Source of the DNA: Xanthomonas bonasiae
GTDB lineage: Bacteria; Pseudomonadota; Gammaproteobacteria; Xanthomonadales; Xanthomonadaceae
Assembly (NCBI RefSeq): GCF_017163705.1
Contig: NZ_JAFIWB010000030.1
Location: forward strand, 1 to 60,495
Direction of reading: 5' to 3'
DNA length: 60,495 bases
Shown here: piece after piece, positions 49,194-58,563 of the stretch
How the letters are laid out: every line of letters starts with the position of its first letter
Position numbering within the stretch: the stretch's first letter is position 1
Made by a program: the position numbers and the translations under genes
Notes under the pieces: model-generated
What the model saw: the letters and a program-made list of their open reading frames with translations, nothing else
Told to the model about the DNA's origin: nothing
Databases searched by the model: none

Positions 49194-50026
49194 CAGTGCT
49201 CCAGATCGTGCCGTTGCAGCTGCGCCCGCGCCTGCTCCACCGAGGCCGGGTTGACCTGCATCTCGTAGTAGCGCATGCGCTTGTACAGCGCGTAGCTGGC
49301 CGCGGTCTGCGCCACCACGAAGCCGCGCCAGCCATCGAGCACCGCCAGGCGCAGCAGGTAATCCTTGAGGAAGGCGCCGACGAACACGAACGGGCTCTGC
49401 CACATTCTCACCGGCTTGCGCTTGTCGCGCCAGCCGAGCGCCTTCAGTTCGGCGTAGCGCAGCACCTTGAGCTGCTTGTGCACCAGGGTCGGGTTGTGCA
49501 GGTGGTTGAACGGCGGCGCGAACTCGGCGCTGGCGCCGTCGAAGCGCAGCGATTCGTGCACCCGCGCATCGCTCCAGCGCGCGCGGCCGCGGTGGTACAG
49601 CCGCGCCAGGCGTTCGCCGACCATCGGCCGGTACCAGCGCATCGGCGCACCCATGTACCAGGTACTGCGGCGCAGCCACACCGCGTCCAGGCGGTCTTCG
49701 GCCAGGAGTTGCGGCAGCCGCGCCAGGCATTCGGCGCGCAGCGCGTCGGACAGGAATTCGTCGGCGTCCAGCACCAGGATCCAGTCGTGCGCGGCCTGGG
49801 TGGAGGCGAAGTTGCGCTGCGCGCCGAAGCCCAGCCAGGCCTGCTCGACCACGCGCGCGCCGTGCGCGCGGGCGATCGCCGCCGTGTCGTCGCTGCTGCC
49901 GCAGTCCACCACCAGCTTGTCGGCGGCGAACGGCACGCTGTCCAGGCAGCGCGCGATGTTGGCGGCTTCGTTGTAGGTCATCACCACCAGGCTGAGCGGC
50001 AAGGTGGTCGCGGCGGCGTCGGCCAT
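49193..50026 (-). CDS. WaaE/KdtX-like family 2 glycosyltransferase
   Basis: The 277-aa GT-A protein has SLVVMTYNEAANIARCLDSV (nucleotide-binding start), the metal-binding acidic motif LVLDADEFLS and the WaaE-like block GERLARLYHRGRARWSDARV followed by HESL. These resemble LPS core beta-1,4-glucosyltransferases near kdtA/coaD in other bacteria. It likely adds a sugar to the inner core or to an exported glycan. It is coupled to the glycerophosphotransferase-like gene downstream and lies 85 bp after the O-antigen ligase gene. Confidence 0.88.
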   Translation of the reverse strand: MADAAATTLPLSLVVMTYNEAANIARCLDSVPFAADKLVVDCGSSDDTAAIARAHGARVVEQAWLGFGAQRNFASTQAAHDWILVLDADEFLSDALRAECLARLPQLLAEDRLDAVWLRRSTWYMGAPMRWYRPMVGERLARLYHRGRARWSDARVHESLRFDGASAEFAPPFNHLHNPTLVHKQLKVLRYAELKALGWRDKRKPVRMWQSPFVFVGAFLKDYLLRLAVLDGWRGFVVAQTAASYALYKRMRYYEMQVNPASVEQARAQLQRHDLEH

Positions 50027-50110
50027 GGCGCTCTGTATCCGGGGCAGCGGTGCACCCTGCGGTCGCGGCGCGGACGGCGCCGCGCCGGTCGGCGGTGCGG
50101 GATCGGCAGT

Positions 50111-51409
50111 CTACCGGCTTCCGGCAGCGCCTTCAGCGGCGCCGGCACGCGCGCGCGGCGCCTGCGCATCGCAGGCCGCCAGCCCGATCAGCACGCCGAC
50201 CAGGGACACGTAGAAGCCGGTGGTGACCTGATGCGCGAACATCGACTGGGTCATGCCGCACAGGATGTAGGCGGCCACCACCATGATCCCGGTCGCGGCC
50301 GGGCCATGGAACTCGCGCCGCGGCCGCCGCCGGTACAGGCGCAGCAGCAGCCACAGCGGCACGCCGTAGACCAGCAGGATCAGCACGGTGCCGGGCAGGC
50401 CCTGGGTCGCGCTCCATTCGGCCAGGTCGTTGTGCGCATGGCCCAGATGGCAGCGCTCCACCCAGGTCTTGCTGCGGCAATCGGGCAGGCGCAGCATCGC
50501 GTTGTCGAAACGGCCCACGCCGACCCCGACCAGCGGATGCTCGACGAAGGTCGCCGCCGCCACCTGCAGCCGTTCGATGCGCGCCCCCGCCGAGGAATCG
50601 CTGTCGCCGCGCTCGTAGCGCTGCACGTCGTGGTGCAGTTCGGCCAGGCGGGTCTGCCGGGTCAGCGCCGGCACGCTCAGCACCAGCATCGCCGCCAGCG
50701 CCGCGATCGCGCCCAGGATCGCCAGGCGCATGGCGCCGCTGCGCCAGCGCACGCACAGCGCGGTGGCGACCAGCAGCAGCAACATGCCCAGCCACACGCC
50801 GCGGCTACCCGTGAGCAGGATGGTGGCGCAGCCGGCGGCGAGCGCCACCAGCGTCCATGGCCAGCGCCCGGGCGGGCGGCAGAACACCGCCACCACCAGC
50901 AGCACCAGCACCACGTCGGCGAGCACGATCGCGTTGGTCCAGCCCTCGGCACGCGGCTGGCCCTGCAGCACCTGCACGATCGCCAGCACCAGGGTGGCGA
51001 AGATGCCCAGCAGCGCGCCCCACCACAGCCCCTGCCGCGGTGGGCGCAGCGCGTAGACCCACAGCGCGGTCCAGGGCAGCACCAGAAAGCGGGTGCGGTT
51101 GTCGATGTCCTTCAGCGCCTGGCCGAAGTACAGCAGGGAGAACACCGACAGCACGATCACCAGCAGCGCCAGCACGGTCAGCCAGCGCAGCGAGGGCTGC
51201 AGGCCGGATGCGGCGCGGCGCATGCGGCCCAGCGCCAGCAGGCTGCTCGCCAGCAACAGCAGGCCGAACGGCAGCAGCCCGCCCGGCATGCTGACCACCA
51301 GGGCCGGCAGGCACAGCAGGCCCAGCGCGGCGCTCCACTCGGCCAACCTGTGGCGATGGGATGCGGCCGGCGGCCGCGCAGCATGGTGCGACGGGGCTTC
51401 TTCGGTCAT
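50111..51409 (-). CDS. O-antigen ligase-family membrane protein
   Basis: The 432-aa protein has about ten to twelve membrane helices and the Wzy_C/WaaL signature: LLTGSRGVWLGMLLLL in the middle, then a periplasmic loop (SAGARIERLQVAAATFVEHP, LVGVGVGRFDNAM) and the HAHNDLAEWSATQGLPG block. The loop Arg and His residues are those implicated in ligase activity. It would join a polymer such as O-antigen to lipid A-core on the periplasmic face. Wzy polymerases share this fold, so the exact role is inferred from the neighbouring core genes. Confidence 0.87.
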   Translation of the reverse strand: MTEEAPSHHAARPPAASHRHRLAEWSAALGLLCLPALVVSMPGGLLPFGLLLLASSLLALGRMRRAASGLQPSLRWLTVLALLVIVLSVFSLLYFGQALKDIDNRTRFLVLPWTALWVYALRPPRQGLWWGALLGIFATLVLAIVQVLQGQPRAEGWTNAIVLADVVLVLLVVAVFCRPPGRWPWTLVALAAGCATILLTGSRGVWLGMLLLLVATALCVRWRSGAMRLAILGAIAALAAMLVLSVPALTRQTRLAELHHDVQRYERGDSDSSAGARIERLQVAAATFVEHPLVGVGVGRFDNAMLRLPDCRSKTWVERCHLGHAHNDLAEWSATQGLPGTVLILLVYGVPLWLLLRLYRRRPRREFHGPAATGIMVVAAYILCGMTQSMFAHQVTTGFYVSLVGVLIGLAACDAQAPRARAGAAEGAAGSR

Positions 51410-51462
51410 CTAGGCGAGAACGGACGGGGGGACAGTGGGGGGCGATGATCCAAGTACGACCC

Positions 51463-52500
51463 CTAACCCGACCTGACCTGCACGCGGCCGGTCCCCGCCG
51501 GCGCCGACGTGGCCGGCGGCGGCGCATCGCCGAGCAGATCGGCCACCACCGCCTGCAGGCGCTCGCCGAACTCCTGCTGGCGCGACTCGAAGAACGTGCG
51601 CGCGGCAGTGCCCAGCGCATCGCATTGCATCGGCGCCAGGGCCAGCGCCTGCGCCATGGCCCGCTCGATGCCGGCCGCGTCGATGCGGTAGCGCACGCCG
51701 AAATTGTCCTCGCGCTCGCCGACCGGCTCGATCAGCACGCCGCGCTCGGCGGTCACCAGTTCGTTCATCGGCGCGCCGTTGGTGGTGATCACCACCGCAC
51801 CGACGCTCAGCGCTTCCATGATGTAGTGGCCGAAGCCCTCGACCTCGGACGGGCACAGGTGGAAGCGATGCGCGTTCTGCAGCCGGCGCAGTTCATGCTG
51901 GTCCAGGTAGCCGGTCAGGTAGTCGATGTTCTCGGCATCGATCGGGCGCGATTTCTTCGCGCTCTGCACCACCGTCAGCCGCGGCCATTCCGGGTGCCGC
52001 GCCCAGGTCTGCAGCAGCACCGCGGTGCCCTTGGCCGAACTGCGCCCGGCCACATGCAGGCAGGCGCGCTCGCGCGGCACCTCCGGGCGGTAGCAGTCGT
52101 CGCTGCAGAAACCGATGAACGCGGTCGCCGGACCCAACGCGGCAAAGCGCTGCTCTGCCTGCCAGGTCTTGCACAGCACACGTTCGAAACGCGGCAGCCA
52201 GCGCAGCCACTTGCGGCGAAACCATTCCGGATTGGGCACCAGCGCGTTGCGCCTGCCGGCGCCCAGGCAGCGCGGATAGACCCGCTCCAGGAAAATCTGC
52301 AGGTCGGCGCGGCCGCGCAACAGGCTGCGCAGGGCCAGGCGCAGTTCGCGCAGGTGGTTGGCCAAACGCACGGTGCCGAAGCCGAGCACCTCCACCCGAT
52401 AGCGGCCGCTGCTGCGCAGCGCCTCGGCGACCACCTGCAGGTCGCGGCTCAGGCCGCCGCCGTTGTCGCGGCTGATGACCCGGATCAGGCGCAGCGGCAT
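51463..52500 (-). CDS. Family 4-type glycosyltransferase
   Basis: The 345-aa GT-B protein has an N-terminal Gly-rich start (RVISRDNGGGLSRDLQVVAE) and a C-terminal nucleotide-sugar domain (HVAGRSSAKGTAVLLQTWA, ENIDYLTGYLDQHELRRLQN, HLCPSEVEGFGHYIMEALSV, then GAVVITTNGAPMNEL). The EVEGFGHYIMEAL block is the E-x7-E-like motif of retaining GT4 enzymes. It likely extends an LPS core or surface glycan. No ribosome site stands out. Confidence 0.85.
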   Translation of the reverse strand: MPLRLIRVISRDNGGGLSRDLQVVAEALRSSGRYRVEVLGFGTVRLANHLRELRLALRSLLRGRADLQIFLERVYPRCLGAGRRNALVPNPEWFRRKWLRWLPRFERVLCKTWQAEQRFAALGPATAFIGFCSDDCYRPEVPRERACLHVAGRSSAKGTAVLLQTWARHPEWPRLTVVQSAKKSRPIDAENIDYLTGYLDQHELRRLQNAHRFHLCPSEVEGFGHYIMEALSVGAVVITTNGAPMNELVTAERGVLIEPVGEREDNFGVRYRIDAAGIERAMAQALALAPMQCDALGTAARTFFESRQQEFGERLQAVVADLLGDAPPPATSAPAGTGRVQVRSG

Positions 52501-52558
52501 GCCACGCCTCCCGCCCGCGCGGCGCCCAGATCGAGACCGACGCAGGCGCGGCCGCGGC

Positions 52559-54274
52559 TCACTCGAAGCGGTCCTTGTCCTGCTCGCGCAAGCGGTCGCG
52601 GTCGCCGGTGGTGACCGTGCAACGGCCGTGCACGGCGGCGGCCGGCACCAGCCACCAGTTGCGGCGGTTGGATACGCCGGCCAGGGTGCTGGCGCGGCGA
52701 TCGACGCAGCCGAGCATCGCCGCCTCCTGCACCAGCAGCCAGCGCCGCTGCGGCGCCTGCGCCTGCCAGGCCACGCCGCGGCGCAACTGCTCGTCCCACG
52801 GCACCACGAAACCGAAGGTGGTGGCGGCGCGGTCGGCCATCAGCAGGTTCTGTTCCTTCCAGGCCACCAGGCCCAGTTCCGCGTCCGGCCCGATGCGGCG
52901 GCCGGCCGCCTCCATGACCCCGCGCGCGGAACTGGACGTGTTGATCAGCGGATACACCAGCAGCCCCACCAGCACCCACAGCATGCTCAGCGTGGACACC
53001 ATCGCCAGCTCCGGACGCCGCCGCGCGAACACCGCCAGGCTGGCCACACCCCACAGGCCGAGCGCCAACAGGATCCAGGCCAGCGCCTGCACGGTCTGCA
53101 GATCGACGCCGCGCTGCTCCATCATCTGCGCGCGGAACCCGTGCCCGGCCAGGATCGCCGCGCCGACGCCGCCCAGCGCCACGGTCAGCACCACGGTGAA
53201 CGCCAACAGCAGGCGCTTGACCCCGGTCTTGCGCAGCAGCCCCGGGATCAGCGGCGCCATCGCCAGGCACAGCATCGGCAGCGCCGGCAGGATGTAGACG
53301 TCGCGCTTGCCGGTGGGAATGGAGAAGAACAGTACGATCAGCGCCCACCACGCCAGCGGCAGCAGGTAGCGCGGATCGCGCCGGCGCAGGCGCCGCGCCC
53401 AGGCCGGGATCGCCCACGGCAAGGCCAGCAGCAGCGGCAGCCACATGCTCGGCATCACCCCGAAGAAGTAGAACGGCCCGTGCGGGTGATCCCAGGACCT
53501 GGCGTAGCGCCCGGCGGTCTGCCGGAACAGGATGTCGTCGAGGTAGGCGCGGTATTCGGGCTGATGCGCCGACAGCGCCGTGGTCACCATCGGCACCAGC
53601 CAGATCGACACCGCGCCCAGGAACGCCAGCGGCCCCAGCCAGAAGCGCGGATTGCGCGCGCCGATCCTGACCCCGCGCCACTGCGCCAGCGATGCCGCCG
53701 CGGCCGGCAGCAGCATCAGCAGCGCCAGCGCGCCCACGCCCTTGGTGATCGTGCCCAGGCCGGCGGCGAACCAGCCCAGTGCCCACATCCGCCAGTCGGG
53801 TCCGCGCAGCACGTGGCGCAACAGGCCGTAGTTGGCCAGGGTGATGTAGAACACCACCAGCGGATCGATCTGCGCCTTCTTTGCCTGGTAGGTGAAGTGG
53901 AACGCGAACAGCAGCGCATACGCCGCATACATGCCGACCCGGCGCGTCCACAGGCGCCGGCCCAGGTCGTAGACGCAGGCCAGCGTGCCCAGCCCGGCCA
54001 GCAGCGACGGCAGCAGGAACGCCACCCGCCAGTTGCCGAACAACGTGTAGAACGACGCCTGCAGCCACATCAGCATCGGCGGCTTGTCCGAGTACAGCTC
54101 GGTGCCGCGGTGCGGGAACAGCCAGTTGCCGCTGTCCACCATCTGCTTGGCGACCAGCGCGAAGCGCGGCTCGTCGGCCGGGTGCGGATCGCGCAGGCCG
54201 AGGCCCGCGCCGAGCACCAGCAGCGCAAGCAGGGCCAGCAACCAGAATTCTCGGGACGCGCGGGTCTTCAGCAT
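52559..54274 (-). CDS. ArnT-like (GT39/83) membrane glycosyltransferase
   Basis: The 571-aa protein has many membrane helices and the PMT/ArnT family signature: DPHPADEPRFALVAKQMVDS with the catalytic-type Asp/Glu in the first periplasmic loop, then FPHRGTELYSDKPPMLMWLQ and LLALPWAIPAWARRLRRRD, SIPTGKRDVYILPALPMLC. Such enzymes move a sugar from a polyprenyl carrier to lipid A or another acceptor in the periplasm. Whether it transfers aminoarabinose or another sugar cannot be decided here; no arn operon is adjacent. The ATG at 54274 is chosen because upstream residues are not family-like. Confidence 0.85.
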   Translation of the reverse strand: MLKTRASREFWLLALLALLVLGAGLGLRDPHPADEPRFALVAKQMVDSGNWLFPHRGTELYSDKPPMLMWLQASFYTLFGNWRVAFLLPSLLAGLGTLACVYDLGRRLWTRRVGMYAAYALLFAFHFTYQAKKAQIDPLVVFYITLANYGLLRHVLRGPDWRMWALGWFAAGLGTITKGVGALALLMLLPAAAASLAQWRGVRIGARNPRFWLGPLAFLGAVSIWLVPMVTTALSAHQPEYRAYLDDILFRQTAGRYARSWDHPHGPFYFFGVMPSMWLPLLLALPWAIPAWARRLRRRDPRYLLPLAWWALIVLFFSIPTGKRDVYILPALPMLCLAMAPLIPGLLRKTGVKRLLLAFTVVLTVALGGVGAAILAGHGFRAQMMEQRGVDLQTVQALAWILLALGLWGVASLAVFARRRPELAMVSTLSMLWVLVGLLVYPLINTSSSARGVMEAAGRRIGPDAELGLVAWKEQNLLMADRAATTFGFVVPWDEQLRRGVAWQAQAPQRRWLLVQEAAMLGCVDRRASTLAGVSNRRNWWLVPAAAVHGRCTVTTGDRDRLREQDKDRFE

Positions 54275-54299
54275 GGGACGGGATGATACCGGGGCCGGT

Positions 54300-55640
54300 T
54301 CACGCCGTCTTGCGCAGCCGCGCATAGAAGAACCCGTCGCGGTCCTGCTCGCCGGGCAGGCGCTGGCGGCCGCCGCCGGACGCGTGGCCGCAGGCGGCGC
54401 CGGGGTCCTCGGCCATGGCGTCGGCGGTGCGCGCCAGGAACGCCTGCAGCTGGCGCGCGTTCTCGTCCTTCAGCAGGGAACAGGTGGCGTAGACCAGCAC
54501 CCCGCCCGGCCGCAGCACCTGCCAGCCGGCATCCAGCAACCGCGCCTGCAGCGCCTGCAGCGCGACCACGTCCTCGCGCCGCCGGTGCAGCAGCACGTCG
54601 GGCTGGCGGCGCACGATGCCGGTGGCCGAGCACGGCGCGTCGAGCAGCACCGCATCGAACGCCTCGCCATCCCACCAGCTGTCCGGCTGCGCCGCATCGG
54701 CCGCCTGCAGCAGCGCCTGCGCGCCGGCACCGGTGCGGTCGAAGGTCTCGCGCACCCGCGCCAGGCGCCGCGGGTCCACGTCCAGCGCGGTCAGGCGCAG
54801 CGTCGGGTCGCGCTCGAGCAGGTGCGCGGACTTGCCGCCTGGCGCTGCGCACGCATCAAGCACGCGCGCGCCCGGCGCCGGCGCCAGCACGTCGGCGACC
54901 TGCTGCGCCGAGCCGTCCTGCACCGACACCCAGCCGTCGGCGAAGCCGGGCAAGGCGCTCATCGCCACCGATTCGGCCAGGCGGATCGCATCGGCCAGGT
55001 CCGGCACCGGCTGCGCGCCGATGCCAGCGTCGGCCAGCAACTGCAGATAGGCGTCGCGCGTGCTGCGCTGGCGGTTCACCCGCAGCCACAGCGGCGCCGC
55101 CTGCTGGCTGGCGGCGAAGATCGCTTCAGCCTGTTCCGGCCAGTCGGCGTGCAGCGCATCGCGCAGCCACAGCGGCCAGCCGGCGTCGGCGGCCACCGCC
55201 GGCAGCCCATCGCGCAGCGCGCGGCGCAGCAAGGCGTTGACCATGCCGGCCTGGCGCGGCCGGTCCAGCGCCCGTGCCGCCTCCACCGTCGCCGACAGCG
55301 CCGCGTGCGGCGCCAACCCCAGCACGTCGAGCTGGGCGAAGCCGGCCATCAGCAGCGTGCGCAGTTCGGCGTCGCGCTGCGGCAACTGCTTCTGCAGCCA
55401 CAGCCGCAGCGCGGCCTCGTAGGCCGGGCGCCGGCGCAGCACGGCGAAGCAGATCGCCTCGACCAGGGCGCGATCGCGCGGATCGGGCAGCGCCGGCAGC
55501 GCGGTGGCCAGCTCGGCCTTCAGCGAACGGCCGCGGTCGATCACCGCGCTCAGTACGCGGGCGGCGACGACGCGGGGCGCAACGCCCGGCGGCGGCGGCG
55601 GCGGCGCGGCGGCAGGCGGCGCGGCAGGCGGCTGCGTCAT
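54300..55640 (-). CDS. rsmB: 16S rRNA (cytosine-967-C5) methyltransferase
   Basis: The 446-aa enzyme methylates C967 of 16S rRNA using SAM. A poly-Pro/Ala N-terminus precedes a NusB-like domain ([20 protein letters not shown]), then the methyltransferase with [32 protein letters not shown] (catalytic-site Cys) and [16 protein letters not shown] (second Cys). These are the RsmB hallmarks. It follows fmt with a gap of 16 bases in the same direction, the usual fmt-rsmB arrangement. The ATG at 55640 is the last Met before the Pro-rich start. Confidence 0.95.
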   Translation of the reverse strand: MTQPPAAPPAAAPPPPPPGVAPRVVAARVLSAVIDRGRSLKAELATALPALPDPRDRALVEAICFAVLRRRPAYEAALRLWLQKQLPQRDAELRTLLMAGFAQLDVLGLAPHAALSATVEAARALDRPRQAGMVNALLRRALRDGLPAVAADAGWPLWLRDALHADWPEQAEAIFAASQQAAPLWLRVNRQRSTRDAYLQLLADAGIGAQPVPDLADAIRLAESVAMSALPGFADGWVSVQDGSAQQVADVLAPAPGARVLDACAAPGGKSAHLLERDPTLRLTALDVDPRRLARVRETFDRTGAGAQALLQAADAAQPDSWWDGEAFDAVLLDAPCSATGIVRRQPDVLLHRRREDVVALQALQARLLDAGWQVLRPGGVLVYATCSLLKDENARQLQAFLARTADAMAEDPGAACGHASGGGRQRLPGEQDRDGFFYARLRKTA

Positions 55641-55656
55641 GGGCGGTCGCGCTGGT

Positions 55657-56580
55657 TCAGGCCAGCACCGGCAGGTCGCGCCGGGCATTGAGGTAGTCGG
55701 CCGCGGTGATCGCCTTGCCGCCTTCGCGCTGCAGCACGCGCAGGCGCAACGCGCCCTGGCCGCAGGCGATGTCGATGCCTTGCCTGGAGGCGGCCAGCAC
55801 CGTGCCCGGCGGCTGCGCATGCTCCAGCTCCAGCGCCACCGCGCCGTGGATGCGCACGCGCTCGCCGGCCAGCACCGCTTCGGTGACCGGCCACGGATTG
55901 AACGCACGCACCCGCAGCGCCAGCTGCGCCGCCGGCTGCTGCCAGTCCAGCCGCGCCTGCGCCTTGTCCAGCTTGTGCGCGTAGGTGACGCCGGCGTCCG
56001 GCTGCGGCTGCGGCACCGGGCGGATGCCGGCGCGCAGCAGGCCCAGGCCGTCGGCCAGCACCTGCGCGCCGAGCGCGGCCAGCCGGTCGTGCAGCTGCCC
56101 GCCGGTCTCGCTGTCGCCGATCGGGGTGCGCTGCGACATCAGCACCGGGCCGGTGTCCAGGCCCGCTTCCATCTGCATCAGGCACACCCCGGTTTCGCTG
56201 TCGCCGGCCTCGATCGCGCGCTGGATCGGCGCGGCGCCGCGCCAGCGCGGCAGCAGCGAGGCGTGCACGTTCCAGCAGCCATGGGTCGGGATCGCCAGCA
56301 CCGCCTTGGGCAGGATCAGGCCGTAGGCCACCACCACCATTAGGTCGGGTTGCAGCGCGCGCAGGGTCTGCAGCGCCTCCGGCGAGCGCAAGGTCTCCGG
56401 CTGCAGCACCGGAATGCCGCGCGCGACCGCCTCCAGCTTCACCGGCGACGGCGTCAGCCCACGGCCGCGCCCGGCGGGCCGGTCCGGCTGGGTATAGACC
56501 GCGACCACTTCATGGCGCTGCGCAGCCGCGCGCAACGACGGCACGGCGAAGTCCGGCGTACCGGCGAAGACGATTTTCAT
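55657..56580 (-). CDS. fmt: Methionyl-tRNA formyltransferase
   Basis: The 307-aa enzyme formylates Met-tRNAfMet using 10-formyl-THF for translation initiation. The Rossmann-type N-terminus starts [18 protein letters not shown]. The catalytic segment has [20 protein letters not shown] (the Asn/His ligands), and the formyl-carrier block is [18 protein letters not shown]. The C-terminal OB-fold includes [20 protein letters not shown]. Length and motifs are complete. It is upstream of rsmB and downstream of def, an expected group. A broken piece of the same sequence occurs in the island at about 19.6-19.9 kb. Confidence 0.97.
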   Translation of the reverse strand: MKIVFAGTPDFAVPSLRAAAQRHEVVAVYTQPDRPAGRGRGLTPSPVKLEAVARGIPVLQPETLRSPEALQTLRALQPDLMVVVAYGLILPKAVLAIPTHGCWNVHASLLPRWRGAAPIQRAIEAGDSETGVCLMQMEAGLDTGPVLMSQRTPIGDSETGGQLHDRLAALGAQVLADGLGLLRAGIRPVPQPQPDAGVTYAHKLDKAQARLDWQQPAAQLALRVRAFNPWPVTEAVLAGERVRIHGAVALELEHAQPPGTVLAASRQGIDIACGQGALRLRVLQREGGKAITAADYLNARRDLPVLA

Positions 56581-56586
56581 TGGGCG

Positions 56587-56689
56587 GGGATTCGGGATTG
56601 GGAATTAGGGATTCGCAACGGCAGGGTTCGGCGACCGGAAGGGAATCCGACTCGCGCTTACGAATCCCCAATCTCCAATCCCGAATCCC
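56587..56689. repeat. Inverted pair of GGGATTCGGGATTGG-type repeats
   Basis: 29-base arms at 56587-56615 and 56661-56689 are complementary with about four mismatches. The same octamer family appears upstream of dtd. The pair lies between fmt and def and could form a hairpin in the shared transcript. Confidence 0.7.
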
Positions 56690-56694
56690 GGCCT

Positions 56695-57207
56695 TCAGGC
56701 CACGTGCTTGCGCGCCTTGGCCAGCTTCTTGCGCACCATCTCGCGCTTGAGCGGGGAGAGGTAGTCGACGAACAGCTTGCCGTCCAGGTGGTCCATCTCG
56801 TGCTGCACGCACACTGCCAGCACGCCGTCGGCGGACAGTTCCTGCGGCTGGCCGTGGCGGTCCAGGTAGCGCACGACGATGCTGTCGGCACGGGTCACGT
56901 CGGCATAGATGCCGGGCACCGACAGGCAGCCTTCCTGGTACACCTGCTCGCCGTCGCGCTGCACGATCTGCGGGTTGATGAACACCTGCGGGGTGTTCTT
57001 CTCCTCGCTGACGTCGATGACCATGACGCGCTGGTGCACGTCCACCTGGCTCGCGGCCAGGCCGATGCCGGGGGCCTCGTACATGGTCTCGAACATGTCG
57101 TCGAGCAGGCGCTGGAACGCCGGCGCGGTCACGTCGGCAGGGTCGACCGGCACCGCCTTGGTGCGCAGGCGGGGATCGGGGAATTCGAGGATGGGAAGCA
57201 GGGCCAT
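56695..57207 (-). CDS. def: Peptide deformylase
   Basis: The 170-aa metallohydrolase removes the formyl group from nascent proteins. All three motifs are present: GIGLAASQ (motif 1), EGCLSVPG (motif 2, with the metal-binding Cys) and QHEMDHLDG (motif 3, HExxH with two metal-binding His and catalytic Glu). Length is standard. It is divergent from the LysM gene and upstream of fmt in the same direction, forming a formylation/deformylation cluster. Confidence 0.97.
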   Translation of the reverse strand: MALLPILEFPDPRLRTKAVPVDPADVTAPAFQRLLDDMFETMYEAPGIGLAASQVDVHQRVMVIDVSEEKNTPQVFINPQIVQRDGEQVYQEGCLSVPGIYADVTRADSIVVRYLDRHGQPQELSADGVLAVCVQHEMDHLDGKLFVDYLSPLKREMVRKKLAKARKHVA

Positions 57208-57279
57208 AGCGGTACCCAGATGGGGGCGCCGGAAAATTCGGCAAGACGTGGCAATTCTACCCCGTTCTGGCGCGAACGC

Positions 57280-57310
57280 TTGCGCCGCGCCCAGGGTTCT
57301 GGACTATAGT
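57280..57310 (+). promoter_or_regulatory. Sigma-70-like promoter of the LysM gene
   Basis: TTGCGC (57280-57285) and TATAGT (57305-57310) are separated by 19 bases and lie about 35 bases before the LysM start. The spacing is slightly long. Confidence 0.45.
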
Positions 57311-57344
57311 GCGCGGACCTGTTGGGGAATCAGGCTCCGCACTC

Positions 57345-58481
57345 ATGTTCAAACGACTCCGTACGGTCGTCGCCGTGGCGATGCTTACCGTAGCGACCTA
57401 TGCCGCTTCCGCGAGCATGGCTGCCGAACACCCTGACACCTACGTGGTGCGCAAGGGCGACACGCTGTGGGACATCGCCGGGCGCTTCCTCGGCAAGCCG
57501 TGGCTGTGGCCGGAAATCTGGCAGGCCAACCCGCAGGTGCAGAACCCGCATCTGATCTACCCCGGCGACGTGCTCAGCCTGGCCTACCTGGACCGGGTGG
57601 CGCGCGCCACGGTCAAGCCGGGCCCGCGCCAGGACGCGCCAATCGACGCGATCCCGCTGTCCGACGTCGAGCCGTTCCTGAAGAACCTGCGCGTGGCCGA
57701 CAGCATCGACGAGCTGCCCTACGTGGTGGGCTTCGAGGACAACCGGCTGCGCGCCACCATCGGCCAGGTGGTCTACGCGACCGGGCTCAGCGACGCGCAG
57801 GTCGGGCAGCGCTACGCGGTGGTACGGCCGACCCTGCGCTACGAACTGCCCAGGCTCAGCGACGACCTGAACAACGAGGGACGCAGCACCCCGGGCACCG
57901 GCAACCTGTGGCAGACCTTCGTGGCGCCGGACAACAAGCGCCGCGAAACGCTGGGCTACGAGCTGGCCCAGGTCAATATCGGTACCGTCACCCGCGTTTC
58001 CGCCGACGATAGCCAGGCCACCACCCTGCTGCTGCAGGACAGCGCCCGCGAAGTGCGCGCCGGCGACCGCCTGATCGCGGTCCAGGCGCAGCCCTACGAC
58101 CTGCAGTTCGTGCCGCATCCGCCCTCGGCGCAGGCGCTCGAGGCCGGGCTGCGGGTGCTGGCGGTGGCCGACGCGTTCAGCGCCGCCGGTCCGCGCGACG
58201 TGATCGCGATCTCCGGCGGCAGCCGCGAGGGCATCGACAACGGCACGGTGGTGTCGCTGTGGCGGCATGGCACCCGGGTCAACGACCGCGTGCACCGCCC
58301 GAACACCTCGCGCGCCGACGACGGCTTCACCGGCGGCCGCGGCTCGGTGGCCTTGCCCGACGAATACGCCGCGCACGCGATGGTGTTCCGCACCTTCGAC
58401 AAGGTCAGCTACGCGCTGGTGATGGACGGCGTCAAGCCGACCCGGATCGGCTACGACGTGAAGCACCCGGACGCGCGCTGA
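57345..58481 (+). CDS. LysM-domain exported protein
   Basis: The 378-aa protein has a signal peptide (basic FKRLRT, hydrophobic VVAVAMLTVATYAASA, cleavage near SMA). A single LysM domain lies directly after it (YVVRKGDTLWDIAGRFLGKP, ..NPHLIYPGDVLSLAY). LysM domains bind peptidoglycan, so it probably sits in the periplasm. The remaining about 280 residues are beta-rich (ATIGQVVYATGLSDAQVGQR, VNIGTVTRVSADDSQA) without a known catalytic motif. The gene precedes dprA in many Xanthomonads and is transcribed divergently from def. Confidence 0.9.
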   Translation: MFKRLRTVVAVAMLTVATYAASASMAAEHPDTYVVRKGDTLWDIAGRFLGKPWLWPEIWQANPQVQNPHLIYPGDVLSLAYLDRVARATVKPGPRQDAPIDAIPLSDVEPFLKNLRVADSIDELPYVVGFEDNRLRATIGQVVYATGLSDAQVGQRYAVVRPTLRYELPRLSDDLNNEGRSTPGTGNLWQTFVAPDNKRRETLGYELAQVNIGTVTRVSADDSQATTLLLQDSAREVRAGDRLIAVQAQPYDLQFVPHPPSAQALEAGLRVLAVADAFSAAGPRDVIAISGGSREGIDNGTVVSLWRHGTRVNDRVHRPNTSRADDGFTGGRGSVALPDEYAAHAMVFRTFDKVSYALVMDGVKPTRIGYDVKHPDAR

Positions 58482-58513
58482 CCCGCGCACGCGGACAAGT
58501 CCTACATCCGCAG

Positions 58514-58541
58514 CAGACGGCGCCCGAGGGCGCCGTCTGCG
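58514..58541 (+). terminator. 12-bp hairpin after the LysM gene
   Basis: GCAGACGGCGCC/GGCGCCGTCTGC with a 4-base loop lies 33 bases after the LysM stop. The T-tract is weak (GTTTG), so termination may be partial and dprA might be read through. Confidence 0.6.
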
Positions 58542-58563
58542 TTTGCGGCCTAGCCTGGGGCCC

